Positions 1-11,369 of a DNA stretch of 64,000 bases are shown in pieces. The stretch's first letter is position 1. Each line of letters begins with the position of its first letter. Source of the stretch: Chalciporus piperatus (lineage: Eukaryota; Basidiomycota; Agaricomycetes; Boletales; Boletaceae); assembly GCA_038093975.1 (NCBI GenBank), contig JBBPTG010000114.1, positions 1 through 64,000 on the forward strand, given 5' to 3'. The position numbers were made by a program, and so were the translations under genes. Under the pieces are notes generated by a model that saw only the letters and a program-made list of their open reading frames with translations, was not told where the DNA came from and searched no databases.

Positions 1-1879
1 ACACCGCCATCTGCTCGTCCACCAGCTGGACCACCTGATGCCCCACCTCGCCGATCTCAACGTGAACGCCGACCCCCTACTCGTCCTGGGAACGTCTATG
101 GCGAAGACCGTCATCCTTTACAACAGATTAAGGACATTGAGAAGAGATCTCGCTGGGAGAAGCTAATTGGACACGGCGAATCATCACGAGAACCGCAGCG
201 TGAACAACCGATCCCAGGTTCCATGCCCGACTCTAATCCTTCGGAAGACGAGATCGAACGCATAACCAGGGAAGGGGGAGAGGCATTGATTAACTATCTT
301 TGCTCTCATGCTTATATTCCGGATGAAATGAGTAATCCCAACTATCGCGAATGGAAATTCCGTGATATACTCAAACTTCCTGCCGAGGAACAAAAACTCT
401 GGCGACAAGCCTGCGAAACAGAGCTTCAGATGCTCAAGGATCGCAAGGTTTACGAGATTGTAGATCGACCAGCTGATCGTAAGATCATTAAAAATCACTG
501 GGTATTCGACGTCAAGTCTGACGGTCGTAAACGCGCTCGCCTAGTAGCCAAAGGCTTCTCACAGGTTGAAGGCGTAGACTACGATCAGATCTTCTCCCCA
601 GTCGTACGATACGAAACGGTGCGGTGTATGCTCGCCCTTTCTACACTAGAGAACTGGTACATCACCGGTCTCGACGTACGATCTGCCTACCTATACGGCA
701 AACTGGAAGAGGAACTCTACATGGAGTTTCCTGAGGGTTTTACGCCACCCGAACAAAAAGGCAAAGTCCTAAGACTACTGCGTGCTATATACGGCCTCAA
801 ACAAGCAGGATTATCCTGGTGGCGCACGTTAGACAAGTCTATGGCTGAACTTGGCTTCACAAGGCTCAAGACTGACGCCGGCCTGTTCATATACCGCAAT
901 GGAAATGATATCGTCATTGCGATTGTTTACGTTGATGACGCCCTCTTCTGTGGACCTAACAAAGCTGTCGTAGACAAGCTAAAGGCCACATTCATGAAGA
1001 CATGGGAATGTCGAGACCTCGGGGAACATAAAGAGTTCCTTGGGATGAATCTTCGTCGAGAAGGCAAAAAGCTGCACATTGATCAGTGCAAATACCTCGA
1101 CAAGGTGCTTGAACGCTTCGGCATGACGAATGCTAAAGCTGCACCCACTCCACTTCCTCAGGGTTATTACCCAGAGAAGAATGTTGCCCCGTTAACTTCG
1201 AATTGCGGACGCGCTTTCAAACGGTGATAGGCTCGTTACTATACTTGATGTTAGGCACACGCCCAGACATCGCCTACGCAGTTACCCAACTGGCAAGGCA
1301 ATCCGCCAATCCTACTAAGGAGCACTTGGATAGGGCTCTGTACGTCGATACCTAGTCGGTACTCGACAGTACTCCCTTACCTTTAATGGTGCATCTGGCA
1401 ACGGCATTTATGCCTGTACCGACTCTGATTGGGGCCAAGACCCCATCACAAGACACTCGCAGACAGGGTTTTTCCTGAAACTCGCGGACGGTGCTTTCCT
1501 TTGGAATTCACACTTGCAGAGCTCTACCGCCCTCAACTCTACAGAAGCTGAGTATATGGCATTGAGTGATTGCACACGACAAGTATCCTGGATACACCAC
1601 ATGTTCTCAGAACTAGGTTATAAGCTAAAAGCTATACCGGTCTGTGGTGACAACCAAGGATCACTATTTATGGGTGAAAATCCCGTTACCGAGAAGTGTA
1701 ATAAACATATTCCACTACGGTACTTCTTTATACGTGACGCCGTAATGAAGTGGAAAGAAGTAGAACTCTTCTACATCCCTGGAACTGACAATCCAGCGGA
1801 TATGTTGACAAAGAACCTCGGACATGTCAAATTCGAGAAGTTCCGCTCCGAACTCGGTCTGGTATTCTACACCAGTTGA
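1..1879 (+). pseudogene. Ty1/copia retrotransposon pol (RT-RNase H), 5'-cut and frameshifted
   Basis: The reading frame is open from base 1, so the element starts before the window. A basic, Pro-rich spacer of the kind that precedes copia reverse transcriptase leads into the RT domain at about 340-1130, with the catalytic YVDD box near 928-940. RNase H follows, with a TDSDWG motif near 1417-1433 and NSTEAEYMAL near 1535-1562. The RT frame breaks at about 1200. The next frame stops in the codon run near 1350, and the RNase H part is open to 1879 in a third frame. At least two frameshifts therefore separate RT from RNase H and the copy is dead. Order RT then RNase H at the 3' end, with no integrase after RT, is the copia order. 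The family is clear; the exact lineage is not. Confidence 0.9.
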
Positions 1880-1940
1880 TCTCGCTGATACTTATCATGC
1901 GGAAGTCCTCATTTATGCTTACGTGTCTCCGTACACTTAG

Positions 1941-2075
1941 CAAGGGGGAGTGTTGAACGTAGCGTACATTCTTAGTATAGAAGGTAGTTACCACGCTTGT
2001 TCTATATCACATTCGGACTCAGTCGATCTGAGTTCTAATACAACTTGACTTGTAACCACAACGTTCGACGTTACT
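1941..2075 (+). repeat. Polypurine tract and 3' LTR of the copia element
   Basis: A purine-rich tract, AAGGGGGAG, lies at 1942-1950, and a TG-starting sequence (TGTTGAACGT) begins at 1951, the usual PPT/LTR junction of copia elements. An imperfect inverted match to the LTR start lies at about 2060-2073. The 3' limit is therefore uncertain and the LTR may be short, around 120 nt. No second copy of it is seen in the window. Confidence 0.6.
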
Positions 2076-2079
2076 AACC

Positions 2080-2720
2080 AACCTCACCGCTAGGTAAGTC
2101 ACCAGATGTAGTTCCTCACTGGTACCCTCTCAACAAGAAGGTCATGGGATCGCAGGGTGAGAACCAATAAATGACATTGAGGTATCGTCTTCTGGGGGCG
2201 GGTACGACGATAACGGTGAGCGCAGTTGAACCTACGATCGTCCAAGTAGACATGCGGGGCAGGAATATGAAAGTGGGAACCCGTGATCAGTGCTGCGTGC
2301 TTGTACGAACTCCAGCTCTCCACTAATCTGAGAGAGCAGCAATGCGAGACTCATTTTTCAGACCCTGCCAGTGAAGCATTAGGACGTCATTGAGTTCATA
2401 GAAGTTCAAATGTTGCGCAGAGGTTGAACTACGCAAAAGTTGGGACACGCCCTCCGAAGGCTAGTGTATTGTCTCAGTCGCTCCCTCGATGCCCACGGCC
2501 CACAGATAGGAGGAATGATGGCACGTAAGTAAGTACGATGCAACACGTACTTACAAACACCATGAGGCAAGGTCTCAGTTTTTCATTCTAGTATTAAAGG
2601 AGTCACCTCTGCCAAGATTAGATTTCCAATGTGACCATTTCGGGTGCTGCGATAGAGTTAGTTGATGGCAATGTGGCAGGACACGCACCGAGATCTTCTG
2701 CATTTCCCGGAGACATGCAC
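2080..2720. other. Anonymous intergenic stretch
   Basis: No convincing coding frame, tRNA or long repeat is visible here. It separates the LTR from the NLR relic. Confidence 0.4.
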
Positions 2721-2989
2721 TCATCAACCTGACAGTTTCGAGATGCTCTGAGCGCGGAATATTACGTGGGTTAGTGGATGGTACATCAAGAAAAGGTCAC
2801 CCATCTGCCCGTCGTTCTTGTCACCCTCGATGTCCTCGTCCTCGTATTCGATCACTTCTTCATCGTCTACGGATTCCTCGGCGGCGGCGGTCTCGTTTTC
2901 GCCACGTTTCATGGCTCGAGAGGTGCAGCTAGCGGGACTTTGGGACCGTGCAATGGACGAGATGGTATCCCGCCGTTTGCGGGGTGTCT

Positions 2990-3930
2990 AAGACTCCTGG
3001 GTGACGAGCGCCGAGCGAACGTTGTTAATCCAGTCCGTTACTTCACCCAGAATTTCCAACAGGGTGCCGTCCAAGCAAGTCTTCGCGGTAATGAATCCGG
3101 CAGTCGCGTACGGCATACCATCGAGTTGAATGTCTTGTCCTGCAACAGGTCAGATACGATGTCGGTGATCGACCCCGATCGAAAGCAAATGTAATGACCC
3201 AGTCGATCGGGGTCCTCAACAGTACCGTGAACATGTACGAGCGTGTCCCGTGCAGCGTGGTCCCGAAATTTCTATATCAATGCGTCCAGCGCCTCATTAT
3301 ACTCCCCAATCGTCGTGTCCGTCTCCGATATAACGTTCTTTCCGAGTCTCGTCCCTGTTAAAGGTTTCGAATCAGCATATACAGCCACGTTACAATGAAA
3401 CAATCCTACAAAACCCTTTCGTCTGCAAATATTTGTCCACGAATTGCGCACACTCCATAATTTGTTTCGACATCGACGCAAGCACGTCAACCATGCCACG
3501 GATCGTGTAGTTCGCCGTCCTTGATGAGGAGCTCGTAAATTTCCCGCAATGAAACCCCAGCCAATGCAATCTTTGCGTATGGGTGAACCAAGTATATCAC
3601 GGCCATGCTGTGTCAATACTATTTGAACGTTGAACGTACATTTGCGAGTTCGGTTACCAAGGTATTGAATACCTTGAATGGCTGGAGATACGTTGAATTG
3701 ATGTTGTCGATGCATTGCAGTGACGTGGCCTTGGTCTGTTCGCGAGGATGGTCGCGCAGAGCCGTCAAGGAGGATGAAACGTCAGCGATGCGATTGGGTG
3801 GGGGGGAATGGTGTGCGTACCCAGTTTTCCCAACCTTGGGGTAGCCTGGAACTCGAAGGGCTTCACCGTTATCTAACCTGGTTTGGCTAGGCTTGAACCT
3901 TGTGTGCACAGCCGAAACTTCAATCAACAA
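2990..3930 (-). pseudogene. Decayed N-terminal part of a basidiomycete NACHT/NLR (STAND) gene
   Basis: Read on the minus strand, fragments in several frames line up in order with the helical N-terminal domain that precedes NACHT in Agaricomycete NLR-type proteins. A helix ending VTELANV (about 3640) comes first, then VHPYAKIAL (3570), SMSKQIMECAQF (3450), RLGKNVISET (3330), FRD-A-RDT (3260), and a segment with MPYATAAGF, CLDGT and EILGEVTDWI (3110-3040). In the family this last segment sits just before the NACHT P-loop. Here the frame ends at about 2993 and no P-loop follows. Decay is visible as a stop and frameshifts around 3495 and 3400. At the ANV/HPYAK junction the donor (gtacgt) is kept but the expected acceptor AG is TG. 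An acidic open frame (2724-2912) lies downstream and I cannot assign it. Recognition rests on remembered family consensus. Confidence 0.65.
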
Positions 3931-4149
3931 GCCTTATGATTTAAGTATCGCAGCTGGATGAAAGCCTCTAGATGTAAGTAGTTGGAAACGAAGAGTACTT
4001 GCGCAAGTATTTTGGTTGCCGCTTGACAAGTGGCGGAATGACGAAGCCGTACCTATCTTGTTTGTACGCGCTTGACCAACACTTGACAGCGCGCAGTCCG
4101 CTGGCAGACATCCTCCCAGTCCGCCCATGTCCTCAGTCCCGACGACCCT

Positions 4150-5272
4150 CTAGTACGAACCACATCTCCATATCGATCTCGTCTTCTACGACCGTGACTG
4201 GGTCTCCAAAGAGATTGACCCCATAACACCACTCGCGGGTTGCTTCATCCCAGATCGTGTCAGCTCATTGTACAATGTCACGGAGGAGCTCTATGGGAAG
4301 AATTGTTTCGAAGTGCAGGCCGGTCTCCCTATGAGAATGGGTATGGACTGCTATGCCCTCACTGGTACCGTCGCCCTCCCAAACATTCCTGATGACACTT
4401 GGATACCTCCGCATAAACGCAACCAGTTCCACCCCTACTGGCGTACTGACCTCACACCCTTCGGATCGCGCCAAGAGTACGCACTCAAATCCTTCTTCGC
4501 AATACAGAACGTCGCCCGATCACACCTCGTCCTCTGGTCAAACGGTGACCTGAGCAACACCCCAATCATCCACAAGTACCTCCTAATCTTCCCAGAGTCA
4601 TTCTCCCTCGGCATCGTCGACATTCCATCCTTCGCCAAGAGCACAGCCATGGAGCACAGCGAACTATTGCGACAAGAAAGCATGGGTGCGACCTCGTCCG
4701 TTTGCTCGTCATTTGGCAAAATGGTGGTATTTGGATCGATATGGACATGCTTCTCACGGGCGACCTCGAACCTCTTTTCGAGCACGAATTCGTCACCCAA
4801 TGGGACTGCTGGGTACCGTCTATTCCTCCCATACCCCCCACACATCACAACTAACAACCTCTCACCCACTTCCTTGTACATAACTCACAGGCAAAACATA
4901 CCAAGCTCTCAACGGAGCACTCATGCACTTCCAACAACAATCCCCCTACCTATGCGAAGCATTCCACGGGGTGCCATCCTCTACCTCCGTCTCTGGCGCG
5001 CCGAATCCATACCCCCTTTCAAAATCCTTCCTTTCTGTTTCAGCGATCCCATCGCTTGCAAGATGGACAATAGTGTTCCTGACCCGTTCATACCTGATCG
5101 AGCAGATGGGCGGGAGGGCGGTGGACTCGATAGTGCGTTGCACAAGATTTTTGCGGTTCATCTCCACAATCGGTGGGATAAACCATTCCCCGCGGGAGGT
5201 TGGGTCGAGCGGTTGTTACTCCGTCGGCATGACGAGGCGGTGCTGCAAAAGATGCCTCGTGAAGAGTTGTGA
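4150..5272 (+). pseudogene. DXD-type glycosyltransferase (GT32-like), frameshifted
   Basis: The segment encodes a fungal glycosyltransferase with a sugar-binding DXD region. It runs from about 4160 (VFYDRDW) through PLAGCFIPDRVS and MGMDCYALTG. The DXD core, GGIWIDMDMLLTGDLEPLFEHE, is at about 4725-4790; QALNGALMHF follows a short intron at about 4812-4891. It ends with LDTALHK-like and HNRWDKPFPAGGW segments and a stop at 5272. In nucleotide order the reading moves through three frames near 4670-4695. One base seems missing before KKAW, and about five bases are missing just after it. No start codon is found and an in-frame stop lies just upstream of 4150. I read this as a pseudogene; a sequencing error could explain one frameshift but not all the faults. 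Confidence 0.7.
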
Positions 5273-5377
5273 CCACGAGCGCGTTGACGGTGACGCCTTA
5301 AATAATGTCAGCCATAACAACCCGTCCCACCACACCCAAAAACGACTCGCAGGATTGTCAGTCAGCAACTGACAAGC

Positions 5378-6020
5378 TTGCTCGCGGCCGCGAGAGAGTC
5401 GCCCTCCTCTTGCTGGGTGACCGCCGCCTTTCCTTTGACCTTTCCGAAACTTGAGTAGGTTCGATATCTTCAAACTGGCCAATCCCGTGAGTCGTGTCCC
5501 ATGTCAGACTGATTGCCGGAGATTCCTGCAGGGCGGAGGCTGCCGCTGCCACGCGAGTATACTACGGCCAGAGTTGTTCCGTGCTTAGCCCCTTGCGTTA
5601 TCGACCCCCATGCTGAAGTCGTCCGAGTCGGATGTGGTAGATGACGTCTTCATGTTCCCTCCACGGGTATGTGCGTCAGAGAGCGGTACGTATGGCTTTA
5701 AATGTGCTTCAACGACTATTGCGAGGCCTGCGCACTTATGTGCGACGTTTTCAATCGACTTCGCTACACGATGGAATAAAACGAGACACAATCACGTTCA
5801 TTGCGATTGGAAGGGTATGAATGAACTCACGAGAGCAAAGACAGCCCACGATACACGAAACCCAAAACTTCTTCGAAATCTGGGTTGGTCCGGTCCGGGC
5901 GTTGGAAAGATGATATACGGTAGGTGATTAGACGATGGCCGAGAGAGTCGTCTTTGCTTTGCCCTTTCCCCCATATGCAGAAACTTGAGGAGGCTCGTCC
6001 ACGACGGTCTAACGACAACT
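5378..6020 (-). pseudogene. Relic 1 of the Sld7-like gene 3' end
   Basis: This segment repeats the 3' half of the gene at 14560-16145 on the same strand. The last exon, with its Thr/Ser-rich then acidic tail (KTSST...DDFSM), ends in a stop at 5585. The exon before it (helix and PEF..FGFVYRG) lies at about 5850-5930. A separate, displaced piece of the Lys-rich exon lies at 5378-5480. The reading frames are interrupted and the 5' half of the gene is absent, so this is a duplicated tail and not a gene. The GC-rich 3' flank (about 5500-5570) is also shared with the intact copy. Confidence 0.7.
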
Positions 6021-6439
6021 ATACTTTTGTGTCAGCAAGGGAAAATTCAACGGTATTTTAAATAAGGCACATCGGGGAGGGCTAGTCCCTTCAAATGCCG
6101 GTGGCCGACCTCTGGTTGTGAGAGTGTACGAGGAATCTGGCCCGGTCGAGGCTATATAGTGATGGTTCTGTACTTATTGTCTATTGGAGGATTGCAAGAA
6201 GCTGGGCTTCCTTGAGTTCTTTCTTTATGTTTCTCCCCTGGTACTTGGTTTGTTTTTACGGTTGTTTAAAACTTGTTTTCAGAGGATCACGAGTAGGATT
6301 ACTGGTTTCTGGACACTTGCATCATGTATGGTATAAACAATCAGTCTCATTTTCATACCATAAAGTCGTACATGGGAGTGCCTTTTGTTCAATTGCTTGT
6401 CATCTGTAGTCGACTCGCGATGCTGTGTCTGGTTGATGC

Positions 6440-6676
6440 GGAGGACCAGCAGTACAGTGTATAGAACTTGAGCAGGATGATATGACATGTACCCCCGGGA
6501 ATAGATCATGTAGACATGGTGAGACAGAAAACGAGGATGGAAATGGGCGCTTAACAATGATATTTCTGTGAGTCTCGTGTTAGACTCGTCGTTGTGAAGC
6601 GGGACACATCACCCTCGTGGAGTTCTAGTCTCGGAACTCTTTTCCCCCACCCACACCCCATCCACCTTGTCTCGCC
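6440..6676 (+). promoter_or_regulatory. Conserved upstream block of WD40-kinase gene A
   Basis: The ~230 bases before the start codon closely resemble those before genes B, D and F. Shared blocks are GGCGCTTAAC (about 6547), CTCGTGTTAGACTCGT (about 6574) and ACATCACCCTCGTGG (about 6605), followed by a pyrimidine-rich leader ending in CTCGCC before ATG. Such conservation across copies suggests a promoter and 5' UTR that moved with the gene, although recent duplication alone could keep it. Confidence 0.5.
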
Positions 6677-9226
6677 ATGTCCAATGAAGTGTACGAATCT
6701 TCCCAACGTGGCGATCAGCCACTTCGCACACTTTCTGGGCACACACGTTGGATCTTCACGATGGTGTACCTCCCTGGCGGCCAACGACTGGTGACCGGTT
6801 CTGGAGATAAGACGATTCGGATATGGACGGTACGAGATGGCAGGCAAGAAGGGAAGTCAATGGTGCACGCAGCAGGTGTCGGGCATCTTGTTGTGACGAG
6901 CGATGGGGGAAGGATCATTAGCGGGGATCGTGAGGGCAAATTTACAGTGTGGAATGTGGCAACGCAGGAACTCGTCGAAGATTGGAAACACACAGAGATG
7001 TACCCCGAGATTGCCATTTCCGCAGATGATCGACTCCTCGCGTATGGCGACAGGACCATCATCGTTCGGGAGATGGACGGTCGACGAATAAAACACGAGA
7101 TCGAGATGAGTATTAGAACGGCACTCTGTTTTTCCAGTGATGGATCCAAACTCGCGATTGGGAGCGGAGATGACATCATCATCTACGACGTCGAGAGCAG
7201 GCGACGAACCCTCACACTTAAGGGACACACGAATTTCATCAACTCTCTTCAGTGGTCGCGTGATGGTACCAAACTCTACTCTGCCTCTTATGATACAACG
7301 ATTCGTTGTTGGAGCACAGAAACGGGGGAACAAATCGGACAACCATGGAGAGGTCACACCGACGCTATTTTGTCACTTTCACTTTCACAAGATGGCACAA
7401 AGCTAGCAAGTGGGTCCGACGATCGGACCGTCCGTTTCTGGGATACATCCGGTCGTCCCATCGGACACCCTCTCCAACACGACGATTCAGTATTGGCAGT
7501 CTGCATCTCTCCATCGAACGACGGCGTGGCAGCTGCAGGAGGATATGGACAGATCTCGATTTGGCGTGTTCCATGGTGGAGCGACGAGCACCAGGTACAT
7601 CATCCACTAGCTGTCATTCAGCATGCTGCATCCGCCAACCCTTATACACAGTCGAGCGAAGGTACTCTTCCACCAATACCATCCGTGTCATCTCTCATTA
7701 CCACTACCACCGCCTACCCAACCACGCGTACGCCAGAACACTTACCTAATCCTGAGAACGCACCCGAGACGTGCGCCGATTCACTTCAGGTAACAGCTCG
7801 CCTACCACCTCACAAAGTCGTGTTCATCAATCAGTAGGGATCTTACCCTTCACAGCCATCCGATAGCACTCATGGCCTCTCATTCACCGTCCCATCTACG
7901 ACACCTCAAGCAGCAGCATCGACCCTGCCGCATTGTCCGACGTCCCAGAATGATTCAAGTAACCGTTCCCTCACGGCGCCACTCGATCTCACACAGTTCA
8001 TCGTCAAACTTGATGACCGGTACTCGGAAGGAGGCGCCTTTGGTGATGTATATAGATGCCAATGCAATTTCCCTACAGGCGCCACCGAGGTTAGAACAAT
8101 TCCCGGACTCTTGACCGCTCATGACTTACACGCCTTCCTTCAGGTAGCCGTCAAATCGTTCAGATTCAGGTTCACGTTGGACGAAGGGGACGATGCTTCT
8201 CATTCCGTGAAGGTAATTGGAAATGCTCACGTTGTCGAGGCGCAGATGTATGCTAACTGTTAACGTGATACTTAGATGGTTCGTAGAGAACTTGGGATAT
8301 GGAGGAGATTGGATCATCCTAACATTGTACCGTTCCTCGGTTTTTCGACTGCTTTCGGAATGCAAGGTTCACTTGCACTCGTCTCTGCATGGATGCCGAA
8401 TGGAAGTCTTCAAAGTTTCATTGGAAAACGTGGTAAACAGCTTCATGTCGCCCACCAACTGCAAGTTGTACGTTGCCCATGTGTCTTCTTATCGGTCTAC
8501 TCATCCGTTCATTATAGTTGTGGGACACCGCCAATGGGCTCGATTACCGTACGTCAGCAGCCCTGGGGTATTTTGCTGACCACACACACACTTAATAGTG
8601 CACTCCTTCCCTGGGAGTCCAATTGTTCACGGGGATCTCAATGGCGTAGGTCAAAGAAATGCACCAAAATCCAGATTTGATGACTGTTCCGTAGAACAAC
8701 GTGCTCGTGGATGGAAACTTCATCGCTCGCTTGGTTGATTTTGGCTATTCTACGGTGGTGGGGAACATCCCTGAAGCGTTGGAGTACCTCCAGAGGTCGA
8801 CTACACGACCAGGTGCAATACGATGGAGTGCACCAGAACTGGTTCTTCCTAAAGAATATGAAGCACCCGAGAGGACCCCCAAGAGCGACATCTACTCTTT
8901 CGGATGCCTCACTCTGCAGGTTCGTCGGAGCGAAATGTAAATAGTTCGTGTACACGCTAATCTCCTCACAGGTGCTGTCGGGTAAACAACCGTGGTCGGA
9001 GTTTCAGCAAGAGGGTGGAATCGCTGTGGGAATGTCCAGGGGACAGAAACCGAAGCGTCCGGAATCGCGGGCGATGGATGATCGTCATTGGGAATTCATT
9101 CAACGTTGCTGGACCTCTGTGGAAGAGCGGCCAACAGCACAGATGCTGGCCTCTGTTCTTGAGGATTTCTTGAGCTCCTGCCCGCAATCCCCATCTCTTT
9201 GTGAAATGTTTTCGTCATCACCGTGA
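6677..9226 (+). CDS. WD40-repeat / protein kinase fusion, copy A
   Basis: The model has nine exons: 6677-7594, 7652-7789, 7856-8089, 8144-8212, 8276-8467, 8518-8548, 8599-8645, 8695-8919 and 8972-9226. It gives a 702-residue protein. Exon 1 alone encodes seven WD40 blades (residues about 15-305). Clear GH...W/FWD pairs are in blades 1, 5 and 6; blades 2-4 and 7 are more divergent. A Pro/Thr/Ser-rich linker (306-395) joins a full kinase domain: P-loop GGAFGDVYR (411-419), VAVK lysine 434, helix-C Glu 458, catalytic loop HGDLNGNN with Asp 540, DFGYS Asp 558, APE near 596, then a complete C-lobe. The HGDL loop and overall look place it with fungal tyrosine-kinase-like (TKL) proteins, which are expanded in Agaricomycetes. 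Intron 1 is 57 nt with no stop, so retaining it keeps the frame until a stop at 7837. Substrate and role are unknown. Confidence 0.85.
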
Positions 9227-9584
9227 TAGACCGGGCTTCAGCACTCATAGTGTTTGTACCTTTTATTGTGAGTTTGTCTTGATATTCCCCATGCTTTTCG
9301 CGAATTCCGTGAAATGTATTCCATTCACCATATTCGAAGCGAGCATCAGACGCGTCCATCCGTCCACGCGAATCGTGTCTACAATACGGTCTACCATTAC
9401 GCCCGTCATCCGAAACGTCAACGGTTCGTCCTTGACACTAACAGTCTCCAACCACGAGCCTCGTGATCCATGCCACACTGTCCAGTGTCAGCTGTCAGAT
9501 CAGGTCCAAATCTCGGGCTTGGTTTCATTGCCGGAGATTCTTGCATGCTGCTGCTGCCACGAGAGTGGCTGGGCACGGTGACAG

Positions 9585-10170
9585 TTAACCCTCTGCGTCG
9601 TCGACGTCCATGCTGAAGTCGTCAGATGTGGTAGATGACGTCTTCATGTTCCCTGAATCCCTGGTATGTGCGTCAGAGGTCGGCAGGTATAACTTTACAT
9701 GTGCTTGAACGACTGATTGCGAGGTCGGCGCGCCTACATGCGACGTTTTCAATCGACTTCGCTATATCGGATGGAAGAAGCGCGAGACAGGAATCATGTT
9801 CATTGCACGGGATCACAAGGGTAGGAATGAACTCACAAAAGCAAAGACAGCCCCGTGGTACACGAAACCGAAATCGAAAAGTTCTTTGAACTCTCTAGGT
9901 GGGTCCATGGTATCCTGATGTTGAAAAGATGATGGACCGCCGACATCTTGAGGACCTGTACGCATATACGGTAGCCTGTACTAGGTGATTAGACGATGGC
10001 TGACAAATCGTCAGCGCTTCAGCGAGCGAACAACTTGTTCGCGGCCTCGAGTCAACTTGCTGGGTGACCGTCCTTTGCCTTTCCCCCATTTCCAGAAACT
10101 TGAGGAAATTCGATAGCCCCAAACGGGCCAGATTCTTCGTAAAAACTCGAGCACCCGCCAAGCGGAGTCG
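9585..10170 (-). pseudogene. Relic 2 of the Sld7-like gene 3' end
   Basis: This is a second duplicated tail of the gene at 14560-16145. It has the stop at 9585, the acidic KTSST...DDFSMDVDD tail exon, the FGFRVPRG-type exon near 9850-9900, and part of the Lys-rich exon (GKGK, LTRGREQ) at about 10020-10100. Frames are shifted and the 5' half is missing. The stretch just beyond the stop, with CATTGCCGGAGATTC and a GCTGCTGCCACGAGAGTGG block, also matches the flank of the intact copy. Confidence 0.7.
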
Positions 10171-10755
10171 TGGGTGGCGTTTGGAGCGACCATGAACTCG
10201 TCCTCTTGCCCATAGAGGTCTCCTCTCACAGGGACTCTACGCTCTCCACTCTCACTGCGTCCGCGTCCGCGTCCACTTCATCATCATCATCGTCCGACTC
10301 GCCGTTTCCACGGCGTCGTCGTCATCATCACGATCCTCGTCGTCGACGTACTTTACCACCCCCTCTCCAACTGCGGAGAATGGACTGGACAGCGGCCCTT
10401 CCTCAACAGGTTCCCGTCAACATCATACGAACCATTATCCGCCCCGCAACTCACCCTTCCATCAGGGGCTTATTCTCCTGACCGTCCAGTCCCATCCCTT
10501 CACGCCCCGCAAGCCCACTCTTCCAGCCCGGGACGCCAGTCTTCCAGGCGCTCAATAGTTCCGTCCCAACGCCTTTGAAAGAGAGCTGGACGTCAGGCGG
10601 AACGGTCGAAGCAGGCCACAGGTACTGCACAACCAGTGCTTCAAGTTGTCGTCACGCAGACGAGGGAACAATATGAGCAAGATCTTGCGTTCAAGGAGGC
10701 TGTTCAGCAGGTCTATCCAGAGGCTAGTCGTCCCCGGCCGGCCATGACACACTAG
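10170..10755 (+). other. Unassigned gene fragment with simple repeats
   Basis: A stretch rich in GTC/CGT and TCATCA triplet repeats (10255-10345) leads into an apparently coding tail read over two frames. The last part, open from about 10620, ends in a charged helix (TREQYEQDLAFKEAV) and a stop at 10755. A stop or frameshift lies near 10578. I do not recognise the protein. It sits exactly between the Sld7-like relic and the kinase relic, so it is probably a stray piece brought in by rearrangement. Confidence 0.35.
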
Positions 10756-10861
10756 CCTCACCCCACTCCCATCCCGATGTCCTTTGAAATTGCCCTTGCT
10801 GACACAAAGGTATAGTCGTCGTTAGACCGTCGTCGATATAGTGATGGTTCTGTACTTATTG

Positions 10862-11046
10862 TCTATTGAAGGATTGCGAGACTCGGGGGATAGAAGACGC
10901 ACGTTGGGAATTCATTCAGATTTGTTGGTCCTCCGGTCGAGGATATCACAACCGCGAATAAGATGCTGGTCTCTGTTCTCCAGGACTTTAGGAACTCTTG
11001 TCCGCAATCCGCTTCTCTTCGTGTTATGGTTCCGTTGGTGTTGTGA
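10862..11046 (+). pseudogene. Kinase C-lobe relic upstream of gene B
   Basis: The segment matches the last exon of the WD40-kinase genes: RWEFIQICWSS near 10900-10935, then remnants of the ATM..SVLQ..LSSCPQ..SLRD helix region with a stop and frameshift near 10960. The same relic type stands before gene F (46340-46490). Confidence 0.65.
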
Positions 11047-11089
11047 TTGATTGGCTGGGCTTCACTCTATAATACTTCATCGTACATCC

Positions 11090-11369
11090 TGGTTGATGCA
11101 GAGTACAGGCAGTACAGTATAGAATTTGAACAAAAGGACGTGCCATGTACCGCCGGGGATACATCATGTAGCACATGCTGAGACAGCTGCTGTGCGGGTC
11201 AGCCAGGGACAAGGTAAATAGTGAAAACGAAGATGGAAATGGGCGCTTAACGATGATATTTCTGTCAGTCTCGTGTTAGACTCGTGGTTGTGAAGCCAGA
11301 CACATCACCCTCGTGGCGGACTCGTCTCGGAACTCTGTTCCCCCACACACTCATCCACCTTGTCTCGCC
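11090..11369 (+). promoter_or_regulatory. Conserved upstream block of WD40-kinase gene B
   Basis: It carries the same blocks as upstream of A: GGCGCTTAACGATG near 11243, CTCGTGTTAGACTCGTGG near 11270, and ACATCACCCTCGTGG near 11300. The CATGTACCGCCGGGGATACAT stretch (11143) is shared with A and F. Confidence 0.5.

Noticed and set aside
2099..2323. Minus-strand frame after the LTR
   Set aside because: Short, no domain, no repeat partner and no splice context.
8276..8680. Kinase-region open frames starting MVRREL as independent small proteins
   Set aside because: The ATG is the first codon of an internal kinase exon just after a TTAG acceptor.
6677..9226. Treating the WD40 frame and the kinase frames as separate neighbouring genes
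   Set aside because: Short introns with good donors and acceptors join them in frame, at the same places in all six copies, and no promoter or start is needed before the kinase.
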